This document shows positions 30,801 through 36,423 of a stretch of 64,000 nt of DNA, one piece after another. The notes under the pieces are model-generated. The model was not told where the DNA came from and ran no database searches. It was given only the letters and a program-made list of their open reading frames with translations. The stretch lies in NCBI GenBank assembly GCA_018398815.1, contig CM031611.1, positions 49,555,555-49,619,554 of the forward strand. The letters run 5' to 3'. This stretch comes from Conus ventricosus. Lineage: Eukaryota; Mollusca; Gastropoda; Neogastropoda; Conidae. Every line of letters starts with the position of its first letter. Positions within the stretch are counted from its first letter, which is position 1. Both the position numbers and the translations under genes were made by a program.

Positions 30801-32437
30801 TCGAAGGCAGAAAATGAAAATGATTTGCTGTACTCACAATGGAACAAAGGCCCATAACTCCAAGTAGTGCTGCTTATCCTGCCAGTGTGTTTATCATGTA
30901 CAATGTGTTTGTGCAGGTTCATCATTCCTGTGTACTGCTCGGTACGCAAAGGCCCATAACTCCAAGTAGTGCTGCTTACCCTACCAGTGTGTTCATCATG
31001 TACAATGTGTTTGTGCAGGTTCATCATTCGTGTGTACTGCTCACTACATAAAGGCCCATAACTCCAACTAGTGCTGCTTACCCTACCAGTGTGTTCATCA
31101 TGTACAATGTGTTTGTGCAGGTTCATCATCCCTGTGTACTGCTCAGTAAACAAAGGCCCATAACTCCAAGTAGTGCTGCTTACCCTACCAGTGTGTTCAT
31201 CATGTACAATGTGTTTGTGCAGGTTCATCATCCCTGTGTACTGCTCAGTAAACAAAGGCCATAACTCCAAGTAGTGCTGCTTACCCTACCAGTGTGTTCA
31301 TGTACAATGTGTTTGTGCAGGTTCATCATCCCTGTGTACTGCTCAGTAAACAAAGGCCCATAACTCCAAGTAGTGCTGCTTACCCTACCAGTGTGTTCAT
31401 CATGTACAATGTGTTTGTGCAGGTTCATCATTCCTGTGTACTGCTCAGTAAGCATCCTGGAGCTGCACAAAAACAGCTCCCTGCGATCCCACCTACGTGC
31501 CCGCCCCAGTATGAGGAACCGCAAACGAGAGATGATTGAACTGAAGGGAGTAGCGGAGGAAAAGCTGCTGTCTTCAGGCACTGAACTGGACGCCAGTCAG
31601 ACCGGCCCCAGAGAGAGTGGCCATCGGGGGGAGAGGCTGTCTGCAATCAGCATGGATAGTCTGCAACCCAAGTCATCAGAGGTCCCTGAGAAAATGAAGG
31701 ACACTGTCATGAAGTCTCCTGCAGGTAAGAAGTTCCTGAGGCGGTTCAGAGATGGCAAGAGTGGCAGTCTCAAAAGTAACAGAAAAGTGACGAACCCTGC
31801 CCGTCGCAAGGAAAGCCGCACTTTGTCGTTCCGTAGTGAGCTGGCCAATCGAATCAAAAGCAACACGATCACTCGTTTCCAGTCCATGTTTGACTTACGG
31901 GGGGATGATGCTTTAGAAGTGGAGATGTTGTACGAGAACCTTCTAGACGATGGCGACATCAGTGAGGAGGACGATGTCCTTGGAGGACTGGATGATCTCA
32001 GCATCCAGTCAGACACGGCCACCTTAGAGAACACCGATCTCAACTCTCCTAGCCTGAGCAGATCCCAAGGTTTGGCAGCAGAGTCAGTAGATCTGGCGGA
32101 GCTGAAGGCAGATGGCATGAAGACCTCGCCCCAGCCCTCCCTCTCTCCAGCCTCATCCAGTTCAGTCGTGTCGGGTGCCAGCGCAGACGGCAAGCCCAAG
32201 CCTGGAATCAGAGTGGAAATACCCAAGTCTTCATCACAGCAGTCTGCTGCAGATTCTTTCCGTGCGCCGCCTTCGCCCCGCATCTCCACCATCCGTGCCA
32301 ATACCATGAGGAAAACGTCTGCCAGCAACGCCGTCATGGTGCTGAGTGGGGGGGACGGATACTGGGACATGCACACAGGGGGCAGCTCCTCCAAAATGGA
32401 GGATGCTTCGCTTTTGTTCTGGATCTACAAGTTCTGA
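8740..32437 (+). CDS. RhoGEF of the ARHGEF17/ARHGEF10 family, 3' part (8 exons)
   Basis: This gene encodes the C-terminal half of a Rho guanine-nucleotide exchange factor. In this family a DH domain loads Rho-type GTPases with GTP, a PH-like domain follows, and a C-terminal beta-propeller-like domain is thought to be regulatory or adhesive. Exons, inferred from frame, GT-AG borders and phase: about 8740-8866, 11537-11655, 12162-12433, 14933-15099, 19392-19509, 26633-26808, 27422-27606 and 31423-32437. Diagnostic stretches include HLWVC (exon 3), RLFCGLDSG (4), LWVACG (5), VWVAF and RLFHLETMENLQ (6), LLWIGTSVG and LPLPRL (7), and VLSGGDGY near the end (8). ARHGEF17-like and ARHGEF10-like features are mixed: the SGGDGY ending favours 17, while the PLPRL and YHAH..PV segment favours 10/10L. 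I therefore give no symbol. The propeller-bearing JIP3/JIP4 family fits less well. The DH domain and N-terminus are absent. One-base frame breaks occur in exons 5 and 6, and the 6/7 junction is out of phase. Confidence 0.8.
8867..10871 (+). other. Intron 1, left part
   Basis: It contains a TG/TC/CT microsatellite (about 9129-9250) and a compound 25-base C run (9842-9866) followed by a 20-base A run (9867-9886). No exon or transposon is recognised. An open frame at 9923-10225 has no known motif and lacks exon borders. Confidence 0.6.
10872..11176. repeat. Tandem repeat, five 61-bp units
   Basis: Five nearly identical copies start at 10872, 10933, 10994, 11055 and 11116 with ACACCAACATTGGGTGGATC. 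Each unit contains TGGATCT-GCAGCAT-AGATCCA, a perfect 7-bp inverted repeat with a 7-base loop. It lies in intron 1. Confidence 0.97.
11260..11345 (-). mobile_element. Dispersed repeat remnant (GGCTGGGCTATAAG family)
   Basis: Read on the minus strand this segment gives ATGTGGCCCTTTGCGGTCGG, CTGGGCTATAAGCAACATTA and TCTTATC. The same string occurs on the plus strand at 55170-55225, and a diverged copy lies at 50335-50400. It is probably the tail of a SINE or LINE family, but the boundaries are not resolved. Confidence 0.6.
11537..11655 (+). CDS. RhoGEF exon 2 (linker into propeller domain)
   Basis: 119 bases, entered through TATTTCTGCAG| and left through ACCAAG|GTATCG. Phase 1 in, phase 0 out. 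It encodes KQNKPGWDRSPL, then ALFMKCVPVDVPRNFTK. The PALxxKC.P.DVPR pattern sits just before the propeller in ARHGEF17/10 proteins as I remember the family. The coding 3' edge and donor are echoed twice more in the intron (see the repeat at 11638-11925). Confidence 0.8.
11638..11925 (+). repeat. Tandem echoes of the exon 2 3' edge and donor
   Basis: AGGAACTTCACCAAGGTATC (coding end plus donor, 11641) is followed by AGAAACTTCACTGAGATGTC (11773) and AGAAACTTCATTAAAGTATC (11891). Each is followed within about 15 bases by TGACAG. Spacing is about 132 and 118 bases. The second copy has lost the GT at the equivalent position; the third keeps a GTATC. Confidence 0.65.
12162..12433 (+). CDS. RhoGEF exon 3 (first propeller blades)
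   Basis: 272 bases between CATGCTTTCAG| and CACAATGA|GTGAGT. Phase 0 in, phase 2 out. It encodes VKCAIPVFMPTMPQ, then GVQHLWVCTSTQSRGQVSVV, a blade with the HLWVC strand. EVLCAELVSG, a glycine-rich loop and TVWMANTHNE follow. Base composition is clearly more GC-rich than the flanking intron, as expected for coding DNA. This is the best-preserved exon. Confidence 0.9.
12434..13035 (+). other. Intron 3, left part
   Basis: AT-rich intron sequence after the GTGAGT donor. I see no exon, microsatellite or recognisable transposon before the direct repeat that flanks the hAT-like element. Confidence 0.6.
13042..14291 (+). mobile_element. hAT-like DNA transposon, degenerate, 6-bp target duplication
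   Basis: The element begins CAGGGTTCGTACG and ends TGTGGGAACCCTG, giving imperfect inverted termini that start CAGGGTTC. It is flanked on both sides by AAACCC (13036-13041 and 14292-14297). Subterminal regions share AAAGTGCTTGA/CCTTGAA-type motifs in inverted orientation. CAGGG termini fit the hAT superfamily. Classical hATs make 8-bp duplications, so the 6-bp copy suggests the group with shorter duplications. It sits in intron 3, in the same orientation as the gene. Confidence 0.75.
13466..13730 (+). pseudogene. Remnant coding segment of the hAT-like element
   Basis: A first frame reads MGKGDCVFNDMWAEKDAF, resembling the start of hAT-type proteins (a short basic leader, then F-N-x-x-W). It stops after about 37 codons. 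A second frame carries NLAVKAENSVQV, then LIAKSNAMRRSAKEKTEEVS and KLEKK, a coiled-coil-like segment often found in uncharacterised transposon-linked proteins. Frames are broken and no catalytic core is visible. The assignment is from memory of family style, not a search. Confidence 0.4.
14298..14932 (+). other. Intron 3, right part
   Basis: AT-rich sequence from the transposon flank to the exon 4 acceptor. No repeat or coding segment is recognised. Confidence 0.6.
14933..15099 (+). CDS. RhoGEF exon 4 (propeller blade)
   Basis: 167 bases between CATTTCCCAG| and GAATGATG|GTAGGT. Phase 2 in, phase 1 out. The join restores Glu and continues IVIFPPSSCGGGNTATRDPL, then AVVRVPGRVTSIKFVDERLF and CGLDSGMMIIYSRND. 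The VTSIKF..ERLFCGL.SG..IIY pattern is a typical four-stranded blade of this family. The 3' edge and donor recur in the array that follows. Confidence 0.87.
15085..15465 (+). repeat. Degenerate tandem echoes of the exon 4 3' edge
   Basis: Copy 1 is the exon end itself: AGGAATGATGGTAGGTCTGG, then a pyrimidine-rich stretch, GGGTTACAAACTG and CCAGTGATTATC. A good second copy begins at about 15276 (AGGAATGATGACAGGTCTTG, then TGTTACACACTG and CCAGTAATGATG). Weaker copies begin at about 15190 and 15369, the last again ending CCAGTGATTATC. Unit length is about 90-100 bases. Confidence 0.6.
15690..15945 (+). mobile_element. Dispersed repeat (GAGGAGACACTGC family), copy 1
   Basis: The string GCAGAGGAGACACTGCACTA, then TTCAGTGGTGCCTGTTG, recurs at about 19690-19760 and 25885-25955 with local changes. 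The copies are unlinked, which marks an interspersed family, perhaps a SINE body. The ends are not resolved. Confidence 0.5.
16225..16520 (+). mobile_element. tRNA-derived SINE remnant (+)
   Basis: A decayed A-box-like GTGAAGTGGTTAGCGTC (16240) and B-box-like AGGGTTTGATAACC (about 16282) have the spacing of a tRNA-derived head. The following body (CATCCACTTAATGG, CTCTGAGAGACACA, GGGCCGAACAAAC) is shared, inverted, with 27110-27395. A further body fragment (CTGCAGGTGTTTCGTATCTC) lies at about 17050-17090. Confidence 0.6.
17100..17733. mobile_element. Short hAT-like element, 11-bp TIRs, TSD TATTAT
   Basis: Perfect 11-bp terminal inverted repeats CAGGGCTTCTG (17100-17110) and CAGAAGCCCTG (17723-17733) are flanked by direct repeats TATTAT (17094-17099, 17734-17739). 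The length is 634 bp, far too short for a transposase, so this is a non-autonomous copy. An internal + frame includes LEAWLTKSSSQKRKSVAEE, which looks like a scrap of a basic N-terminal region. Confidence 0.88.
17740..18107 (+). other. Intron 4 segment between two transposons
   Basis: It includes GAAGAGCTCACTCATGCCGG and AGGGGGCTTAGTAGGTGGTG, which look like an interspersed gastropod repeat into which the next transposon is inserted. No coding exon is seen. Confidence 0.4.
18114..18710. mobile_element. Short hAT-like element, 15-bp TIRs, TSD GTGCAG
   Basis: Perfect 15-bp inverted termini CAGAGCTTAATCTAG (18114-18128) and CTAGATTAAGCTCTG (18696-18710) are flanked by GTGCAG on each side (18108-18113, 18711-18716). 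The length is 597 bp. The internal + frame from 18421 starts MKRAPTLFDFDFRGGK and resembles the basic leader of hAT transposases; it is interrupted by an A-run and ends at 18579. Two G-runs near the right end (18624-18673) face C-runs and may form a hairpin. Confidence 0.88.
18880..19391 (+). repeat. Degenerate tandem echoes of the exon 5 5' edge
   Basis: The acceptor context GCAGTGGGCGAGTGGTTGCA, then TCAGGTCAGGTCGGAGC, is echoed upstream by GTAGTGCATCAGGTCGAATA (about 18988), GCTGCATCAAGTCAGAACGA (about 19071), GTGTGCATCAAATCAGAACA (about 19151) and ATTCATAAAGTCAGAACAAA (about 19230). A further weak copy lies at about 18900. Units are 70-90 bases, separated by ATTATTATT or ATCATCAATGTTGTTAT stretches. 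A distal relative lies near 16145. Confidence 0.65.
19392..19509 (+). CDS. RhoGEF exon 5 (propeller blade, one-base frame break)
   Basis: Entered through GCATCAGGTCAG| and left through AACACGCTG|GTCAGT. Phase 1 in, phase 0 out after correction. The first part reads RSLELGRSPIKCQLVVDDD in one frame. From about 19450 the continuation LWVACGHHVHVVQIDSLNTL is in the next frame. One missing base at about 19450 explains both halves and gives the expected V-D-D-D-L-W-V-A-C-G strand. Without it, the first frame continues to a stop downstream in the intron. A second acceptor-like AG lies five bases upstream but does not fit the phase of exon 4. Confidence 0.78.
19655..19790 (+). mobile_element. Dispersed repeat (GAGGAGACACTGC family), copy 2
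   Basis: CTGAGGAGACACTGCGCTGC, then TGGTGTTCGGTTGTGCCTG, matches the copy at 15690-15945. Confidence 0.5.
19863..22095. repeat. Satellite array, 57-bp unit, about 38 copies
   Basis: The unit is TCTTGAAAGAAAAGATGCTT, CTATATTTTGGCTTCTGTGA, then TCTTGAAAGTGTTCTTT. Copies are highly uniform, with scattered single-base gaps. The unit junction holds TTCTTTC-TT-GAAAGAA, a perfect 7-bp inverted repeat. A block at about 20630-20940 shares the variant CTGGGATCTTG, showing local homogenisation. It lies in intron 5. Confidence 0.98.
22096..23089. other. Intron 5, microsatellites and gastropod-type repeats
   Basis: A C-run lies at about 22194-22206. GT tracts at about 22638-22651 and 22784-22799 are followed by TTAACGTCTGTTCACTTAAA and TTTTACGTCTTTTCACAAAA with GATATTAG. 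A GA tract (22849-22909) follows. I see no exon. Confidence 0.6.
23193..24490 (-). pseudogene. RT connection region and RNase H (3' segment)
   Basis: Read on the minus strand: FIGVYFTSN, NQARKSLNF, LAISLVRSKLSYAQEAFFCA and LLQKLQSVDSKAFKLCLG (connection). RNase H follows: TDGSLTNNKNAGSAF (first acidic residue), ILVAEMIAILMAL (Glu), LCVDSMSVLQSI (Asp) and WVPSHCGIWGNEFADRSAKK (His and final Asp). The catalytic positions are preserved although the frame is broken at about 23530, 23910-24110 and 24400. Confidence 0.88.
24515..25640 (+). pseudogene. Reverse transcriptase, fingers/palm (inverted 5' segment)
   Basis: Motifs in order across broken frames: KAEAFANMFSK; SVGLDAVSNEMLKHLP; YRPVALTSHVGKLMERI; NQAGFRKGRSTTDHI; then motif A FFDVKKAFDSVWH with its catalytic Asp, motif B GIPQGSVIAPMLFN, and motif C YADD with both Asp residues. 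Frameshifts lie near 25005 and 25375. The segment ends in LPSFRLDGITLQYVHS, immediately before a TG microsatellite. Confidence 0.88.
25648..25688. repeat. (TG)n at the right end of the retrotransposon
   Basis: About 20 TG dinucleotides begin exactly where RT coding similarity stops, so the tract marks or overlaps the insertion boundary. Confidence 0.95.
25690..26632 (+). other. Intron 5, right part
   Basis: A third copy of the GAGGAGACACTGC dispersed repeat lies at about 25830-25990. T-rich sequence fills 26220-26530, with a doubled segment (CTTTCTGCCCTTC ... TTTAAATGTGACTGAAA, at about 26248-26330 and 26384-26480). No exon is seen. Confidence 0.55.
26633..26808 (+). CDS. RhoGEF exon 6 (propeller blade, one-base frame break)
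   Basis: 176 bases between TTGTGTCACAG| and GTGCTGGCAG|GTGAGC. It opens with VTPKLSGDREMSVLQMVRSG in frame with exon 5. From about 26698 the expected GVWVAFQHSAAVRLFHLETM, then ENLQEMSVANIINRVLA, is one base out of frame, as if one extra base were present in GTGGGGTGTGTGGGTGG. The WVAF...RLFH.ET...LQ pattern is diagnostic for the family. It ends in phase 1, which does not match the next exon. Confidence 0.8.
26809..27421 (+). other. Intron 6
   Basis: It holds a 23-base G run (27073-27095) and the SINE remnant listed separately. No exon is recognised, though a missed microexon would repair the 6/7 phase. Confidence 0.6.
27110..27395 (-). mobile_element. tRNA-derived SINE remnant (-)
   Basis: On the minus strand the head reads CCGGTGTGGTGCAATGGTTT (A-box-like). 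The body (CATCCACTTAGTGG, CTCAGAGAGTGATTC, TCCGAACAAAC, CTGCAGGTGTCTGTATCTCT, AAGCCTGGCTGATGCTGG) matches 16380-16500 and 17050-17090 on the plus strand. Confidence 0.6.
27422..27606 (+). CDS. RhoGEF exon 7 (propeller blade)
   Basis: 185 bases between ATCCCCTGTAG| and GGACCCGTCAG|GTGAGA. It encodes KIGWFGTRDCVVTCIAASTG, then LLWIGTSVGLILTLPLPRL and SYHAHVGPV. LLW.GTS.G is the signature strand of this propeller. The frame needed for this protein starts at the first base of the exon, while exon 6 ends one base into a codon. Either a further one-base indel lies in the first 25 bases or a small exon is missed. It ends in phase 2 and joins exon 8 perfectly. Confidence 0.83.
27607..28257 (+). other. 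Intron 7, left part
   Basis: G runs at 27662-27680 and 27682-27690 and a TG microsatellite at about 27787-27818. The rest is AT-rich with no recognisable element. Confidence 0.6.
28258..29072 (+). mobile_element. L2/CR1-like LINE, 3' end
   Basis: Across broken frames the sequence encodes the C-terminal signature of L2/CR1-like retrotransposons: VSSYILSRLDY, VQNSAARLIC, LHWLPVEERIKYK, TGDAPAYLSDLL, VPSRTLRSS, ERAFSYAAPKLWNKLPYDLR, then FSSFKTSLKTHLFKQY and a stop at about 28794. The 3' untranslated part ends in a stem GCGCCTT-(9)-AAGGCGC (29014-29036), ATATAAATCC and an (ATT)n tail, the usual 3' end of this group. It is 5'-truncated, with frameshifts near 28345-28500 and 28670. Confidence 0.85.
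29171..30655 (-). mobile_element. piggyBac-like transposon, intact TIRs and TTAA flanks
   Basis: Perfect 13-bp terminal inverted repeats CCCTCTTGTATTC (29171-29183) and GAATACAAGAGGG (30643-30655) are each flanked by TTAA (29167-29170, 30656-30659), the hallmark piggyBac target site. The length is 1485 bp. Subterminal DNA at the right end has a direct repeat CTCCCGTCTGCGCCCGTTA (about 30580-30598 and 30624-30641) and AGCGCGCT palindromes. A transposase 5' end is read from the right terminus on the minus strand. The rest of the transposase is deleted, so this is a non-autonomous derivative. It is inserted in intron 7. Confidence 0.93.
29925..30372 (-). pseudogene. piggyBac transposase, N-terminal remnant
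   Basis: Starts at ATG (30372-30370) with MASSANNSEFDDIPEYSAEE, an acidic leader (EKYENGELEENYVEIS). After a frame change near 30090 come LDYFFFLPLTFFQLVAEETN, RYTQQRQAAKGTPDPLW and TTPDEMRACL, matching the conserved start of the DDE_Tnp_1_7 domain (F..LP...F.L...ETNRYA......W.....EM.A.LG). It ends after about 150 residues of an expected 500-600. No catalytic Asp residues remain. Confidence 0.82.
30840..31453 (+). repeat. Six-copy 102-bp array carrying the exon 8 acceptor and exon start
   Basis: The unit is AAAGGCCCATAACTCCAAGT, AGTGCTGCTTACCCTACCAG, TGTGTTCATCATGTACAATG, TGTTTGTGCAG|GTTCATC, then ATCCCTGTGTACTGCTCAGT. Acceptor-type AGs end at 30916, 31018, 31120, 31222, 31320 and 31422. The spacing is 102 except one 98-base unit that lacks a few bases. 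The last copy runs straight into the coding exon. Copies differ by only a few bases. Entry at any of the first five copies reads FIIPVYCSVNKGP (or a close variant) and stops. The 34-codon minus-strand repeats over the array are a by-product. Confidence 0.95.
31423..32437 (+). CDS. RhoGEF exon 8 (terminal exon, acidic/Ser-rich tail)
   Basis: Entered through TGTTTGTGCAG|; 337 codons to TGA at 32435-32437. The first base completes Arg, giving GPVR|FIIPVYCSVSILELHKNS, which continues the last propeller strands. A basic segment follows (GKKFLRRFRDG, SLKSNRK, NPARRKESRT), then an acidic stretch (ENLLDDGDISEEDDVLGG) and a Ser/Pro-rich linker. The close is AVMVLSGGDGYWDM ... LLFWIYKF, resembling the SGGDGY...LLLW ending of ARHGEF17. 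A strong donor-like CAG|GTAAGA lies inside the coding sequence at 31722-31728. The 5' edge is the last of six tandem copies. Confidence 0.9.
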
Positions 32438-35400
32438 GGGCAAGAAGGACTGGCTTCTCCTCTGGAGGAAAAAAAAATTATGCTTGATACGCAAGATGCT
32501 TCCCCCCCGTCCTGATCTGTACATGAATGATAGTGAAAGGAAGAAGCTGATTGGGATGACAATGTCTGGAAATCGTGAGCTTGAAACCAAGAATCAGACC
32601 ACCTGTTTCATGGTGAAATTACTGCTTTGCTTCTGCAACACAGGGTTTAAAGTAATAGCATGATGTACCTTCTGTTTGTGTCGTTGCGCTAACATCTCAG
32701 CAGTTTGTGAAGTAGCTCTCTCACATCTTCAAGAAACACTGATGGTGTGTGCAGTCAAGTCAGACAAAAACAGAATTGCATTGTTGGGGGTTCCCCCCAT
32801 TTTTCAATACTTCCATGGCTTTTATTTGCCAGAGGAAGAAGCCTGACAAAAGCATGTTTAAAGATTAATCCCACAGGTGGAAAAATATTCCCACAGGTGG
32901 AAAATCCCAGTTTTGTTTTAGTACTCACAAGGTGCACAGACCTGGGTCACTACAGTGAAATCTGCATCACATGAATTTCATCAAATAATTTCTGAAACTA
33001 TGTTACGGGAACCCTGAAAACTACAGACTGAGCAGCAGTCCATGCAACAGCAAAGTCCAAAGTGCTCAGTCTGTGTAGTTCCTGTTGACAGTCATAGTGA
33101 CTGCAGATTTCAAAGCTGATAGCTGGTACTTGCGAACAATATGATATCAGTGCTGACCACTGTGGTGATGGGCAGGAATATCTTTTTCTTTCAGATATTT
33201 TGCATTAAATGACTTTGCCCACAGTCGTCTAAGCAAGTAACAAGAGTGCAAAACAGCAGCCATTTCAGAGGAACGAATCGAAAAAAAGCGGGGAAAAAAG
33301 TAGTTTTTGGTCAGGACTGCAACAATTTCTCATGTGAGACTGGTTATCCTATTATTGAGACTGGTTGTTGGCCTGCACTGGGGAAAATGGTCAGTAAATT
33401 CAATCAGTCTGTATCTATAGACTTTTGAAATATATATATATATTATGTATCTTCTCTTCTGAGGCCATGCAGACTTATCTACTGTTCTGTTGTTAGCCAG
33501 TGCTTCCTGTGTCGATGATCTGGCATGACAGAAAGCCTGGCTGTCCGGTTGGTGCTGCTTTTTTTGGGGCCTGGTCTGTGATGAAGTCTTGTACAAACTG
33601 AAGCGGAGAATTTGAAGAATGGGGAAAAAAACATGTAACGCGCAGAAGGCGATGGACAGAAATTATCATAACGTTGAAAACTTTGGGATGCAAGTTACTT
33701 TTGTTTGTATTGTTCATTTATATGTTTTTTTTTATGCATTGTTTATTGTTTAAAGAAACTTATAGTGAATATGAGATTGGTGGGGGGGGGGGGGGAGGGG
33801 GGGGAGGGGGGGAGGTTGTGACAAAATCCATGTTGGTGAAATGGAGGAGGCGAGAGTAGTTACATTTTATTTTTGTGGCCAGACTTTTATCACAGTGAAA
33901 AAAAACTGGGAACACAGTTGATAGTTTTATTGTGCACCGTTGTTGTTGTCTTTTTGTTGTTGCTGTTTGCCAGAGGACTTCCTTGTTCATTACGGTATGT
34001 TTGTCTCTGGTGATAGGGTAATGAATGGTGTTCTGTTGCTCATAGAGGACAAGGCCAGTGACCTATGACCTGCATTCTGTCTCCAGTTTTTTCCAGTCCC
34101 CTTCCTCTTCTCTGTGTGTCAACAGCCAGAGAGGTTGAACAGGATTGGAAAAGAGCCCTCCCCTCATTGACCTCACAAAGATCACATAAAACAGATGTTG
34201 CTGGAGAACGGTTTTTGTATACAGGAAAGTTGACTGACCAGCAAAAATGCACATAATGGGAAAGAGCTGGGGTTTTTTTTCACTTGGCCTGGCTTCCCAT
34301 TGACAGCAGAAGCTTCAGCATCATTTTGTTGCCGTAGAATCATTACGTCCTGTTGCAGTGAGTGGCTTCCTTTGGTTAGTGTTCCAGGAACAGGAATGTT
34401 ACCTGTTCAGACATCAGTGAACCGCTCTGTTATTTAGGTCTGAATGCAGTTTTCCCACCTAGATTGCCAGCTGACAAGTCGGTCAGACACCCGACTCAAT
34501 GTGCTGCGGCTTGCTGCAGCGAACAACTTGTCCCTGAAGGCATTTGCTGTGAGGACGTTGACCTACTGGAGTTCCTGGGGGAGGGAAGAGGTGGGGGTGG
34601 GGGTGTTGTTTTTTTGTTTTGTTTTGCTTCGTTTCTGTAAGTTTCGCACTAATATGTGTATAGCATCTTCACCAGTCTCTCTCTCTCTGTAAAATCCGTT
34701 CTCTGTCTGTATCTGCATTTTCCCCATACCCTCCTTTGCACTTAGGGTCACAATTTTCGTGCGATTTTGCCGTTTTGATTTTTTCTTTTTTTTTTCTCCT
34801 CCCGAGACGTTTGAAGATGCCATTGCTGCAATGAACGTGCATTGTTGAGATTGCACCTGTGGGTCATTTGGAATCTTGGGCTAGCACCTGGTCACAAACA
34901 AGCTGTTATGGCTATAGACTAATTTCAGTTCATCAAATGTGAAAGTGCTTGGAAATTATTATAATGTGACAGCTGCATTTTGCACACAAGACAATTTCTC
35001 GATCTCTTGTGAGATCACATTCATCAGGAAAACAAAAATATCCAAACTCATCCTTGAAAAGGTTGGGGTGGTGGTTCAAATATGTAAAGAACTGGGTTGT
35101 CCAGAGACTGATCTGGCAAACGTTTTTTCAACAGTTTAGCAGAAAAGTAATTATAGCCTTTGGTAGTTTGGTCACCAGTTGGACAAGGGTGGGGAGAGGG
35201 AGGCATTGCACAGAGATGGAAAGTAGTTTCACAGCACATTGTGAGAGAAAAAAAATCCATCGCAGAACTTTCCATCATTGTCAGTGAATAGAGGCTCCAT
35301 TCTTCCTTTGAGAGAACCCAAGTAAAGAGTATATATATATATATATACCCCCATGTGTGAATATCGAAAAAGTGTGCTACACTGGGAAGTTGAACGACAA

Positions 35401-36423
35401 GGTTTCAGTACTTGTCACATTACAAGGATCAGATTGTCCATAATATCACCGTGTTTTTCAGTGACTTCACAAAAATTAATTGGACCAAAGGCAGGTTTCT
35501 TAGCTTTGATTGATGCTCAACCCAGTATTGATACATTATCTGATAGTTTTTAATGGGTATAGCCAACATTGACTTTGAATGTTATTGGTTTTAGGGAGCA
35601 TAACCAATATTGACTTTGTACAATATCTGTTTTAACTTTTTCTGTTTAAGGATCACATGTCTGATCATACCTTGCACAACACTTGTTTACAAAACACTGC
35701 TTTTGTTCATTGATATTTTTCATTGTTGTTATCAGGTAATAGAACCACCTGTACAAAAGTAACTACGATGAGCAGTTCCTGCATTCTAGTCAAAGTGCAG
35801 GTGTGCTGTTACTTAGGCTGTGTGAGATGTTGGCTTGCTAGTAAATGACTTTATATGCACCAGCCCACCACCTTTGGTGTGGCAACAAAGGGAACAATCA
35901 GCTAGTCGCATTCGGAGTAGAGACCTCGACCACTGAAAAAAACTACTTTGTATGATACCATAAAGACTGTTACTCTCAAATCTTTGTCCAGTTCCTGAAA
36001 GGTGGAGATGATTGCAGCGCACAAATTCAGTTGACGTGAACATTTTATTGATAATGTTTGCCTCGTCCAGAACATCTTCTTATGACTTGGAGAATAAAGT
36101 TTGTTTTTCATGTGAACTGTACCTCAGGTGTCAATTAAAACCATTATAGTATTTCACACAATGTTTTCATTTTCTGTTTTAGAAAAAGGTCTTTTTCTTG
36201 AAGAAGTAAGGGGAGCAGTCTGGCAACAAAAAATGGGTTACCTGGCATAGGCAGTATTGATTTTGTACATTATGAGTGTAATGGACATAGGCAGTATTGA
36301 CTTTGTACATTATGAGTTTAGTGGTCCAGCCAGTCTTCAGTGTCACAGAGATGTAAAACACGCACAGCCTGACCTTCTAGAGTTTTCCTGTCAGTTGTTT
36401 CAACGTCTGTTGATGTTGGTTTC
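32438..36423 (+). other. 3' flank / probable long 3' UTR of the RhoGEF gene
   Basis: No further coding exon is seen. Microsatellites and runs: AT tracts at about 33428-33442 and 35329-35346, and G-runs at 33782-33815. A loosely repeated segment around TATTGACTTTGTACA occurs at about 35612, 36250 and 36297. The UTR end is uncertain. Confidence 0.5.
36093..36098 (+). promoter_or_regulatory. Candidate polyadenylation signal AATAAA
   Basis: AATAAA is followed by GT/T-rich DNA (GTTTGTTTTTCATGTG), as expected of a poly(A) site. It would imply a 3' UTR of about 3.7 kb. An ATTAAA at about 33206 is an alternative. Neither can be confirmed without transcript data. Confidence 0.25.

Noticed and set aside
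30656..31270. 204-codon minus-strand frame with 34-residue repeats
   Set aside because: It exists because the 102-bp unit is a multiple of three; the array is explained by duplication of the exon 8 edge on the plus strand.
12162..32437. JIP3/JIP4 (SPAG9-like) scaffold protein instead of RhoGEF
   Set aside because: Those proteins have a similar propeller, but PALxxKC.P.DVPR before it, LPLPRL and RLFHLET...LQ fit the ARHGEF17/10 family better, and a PH-like end precedes it.
32643..33012. A further hAT-like element (CAGGGTTT ... GGGAACCCTG)
   Set aside because: The ends match for only about seven bases and the flanks show no direct repeat.
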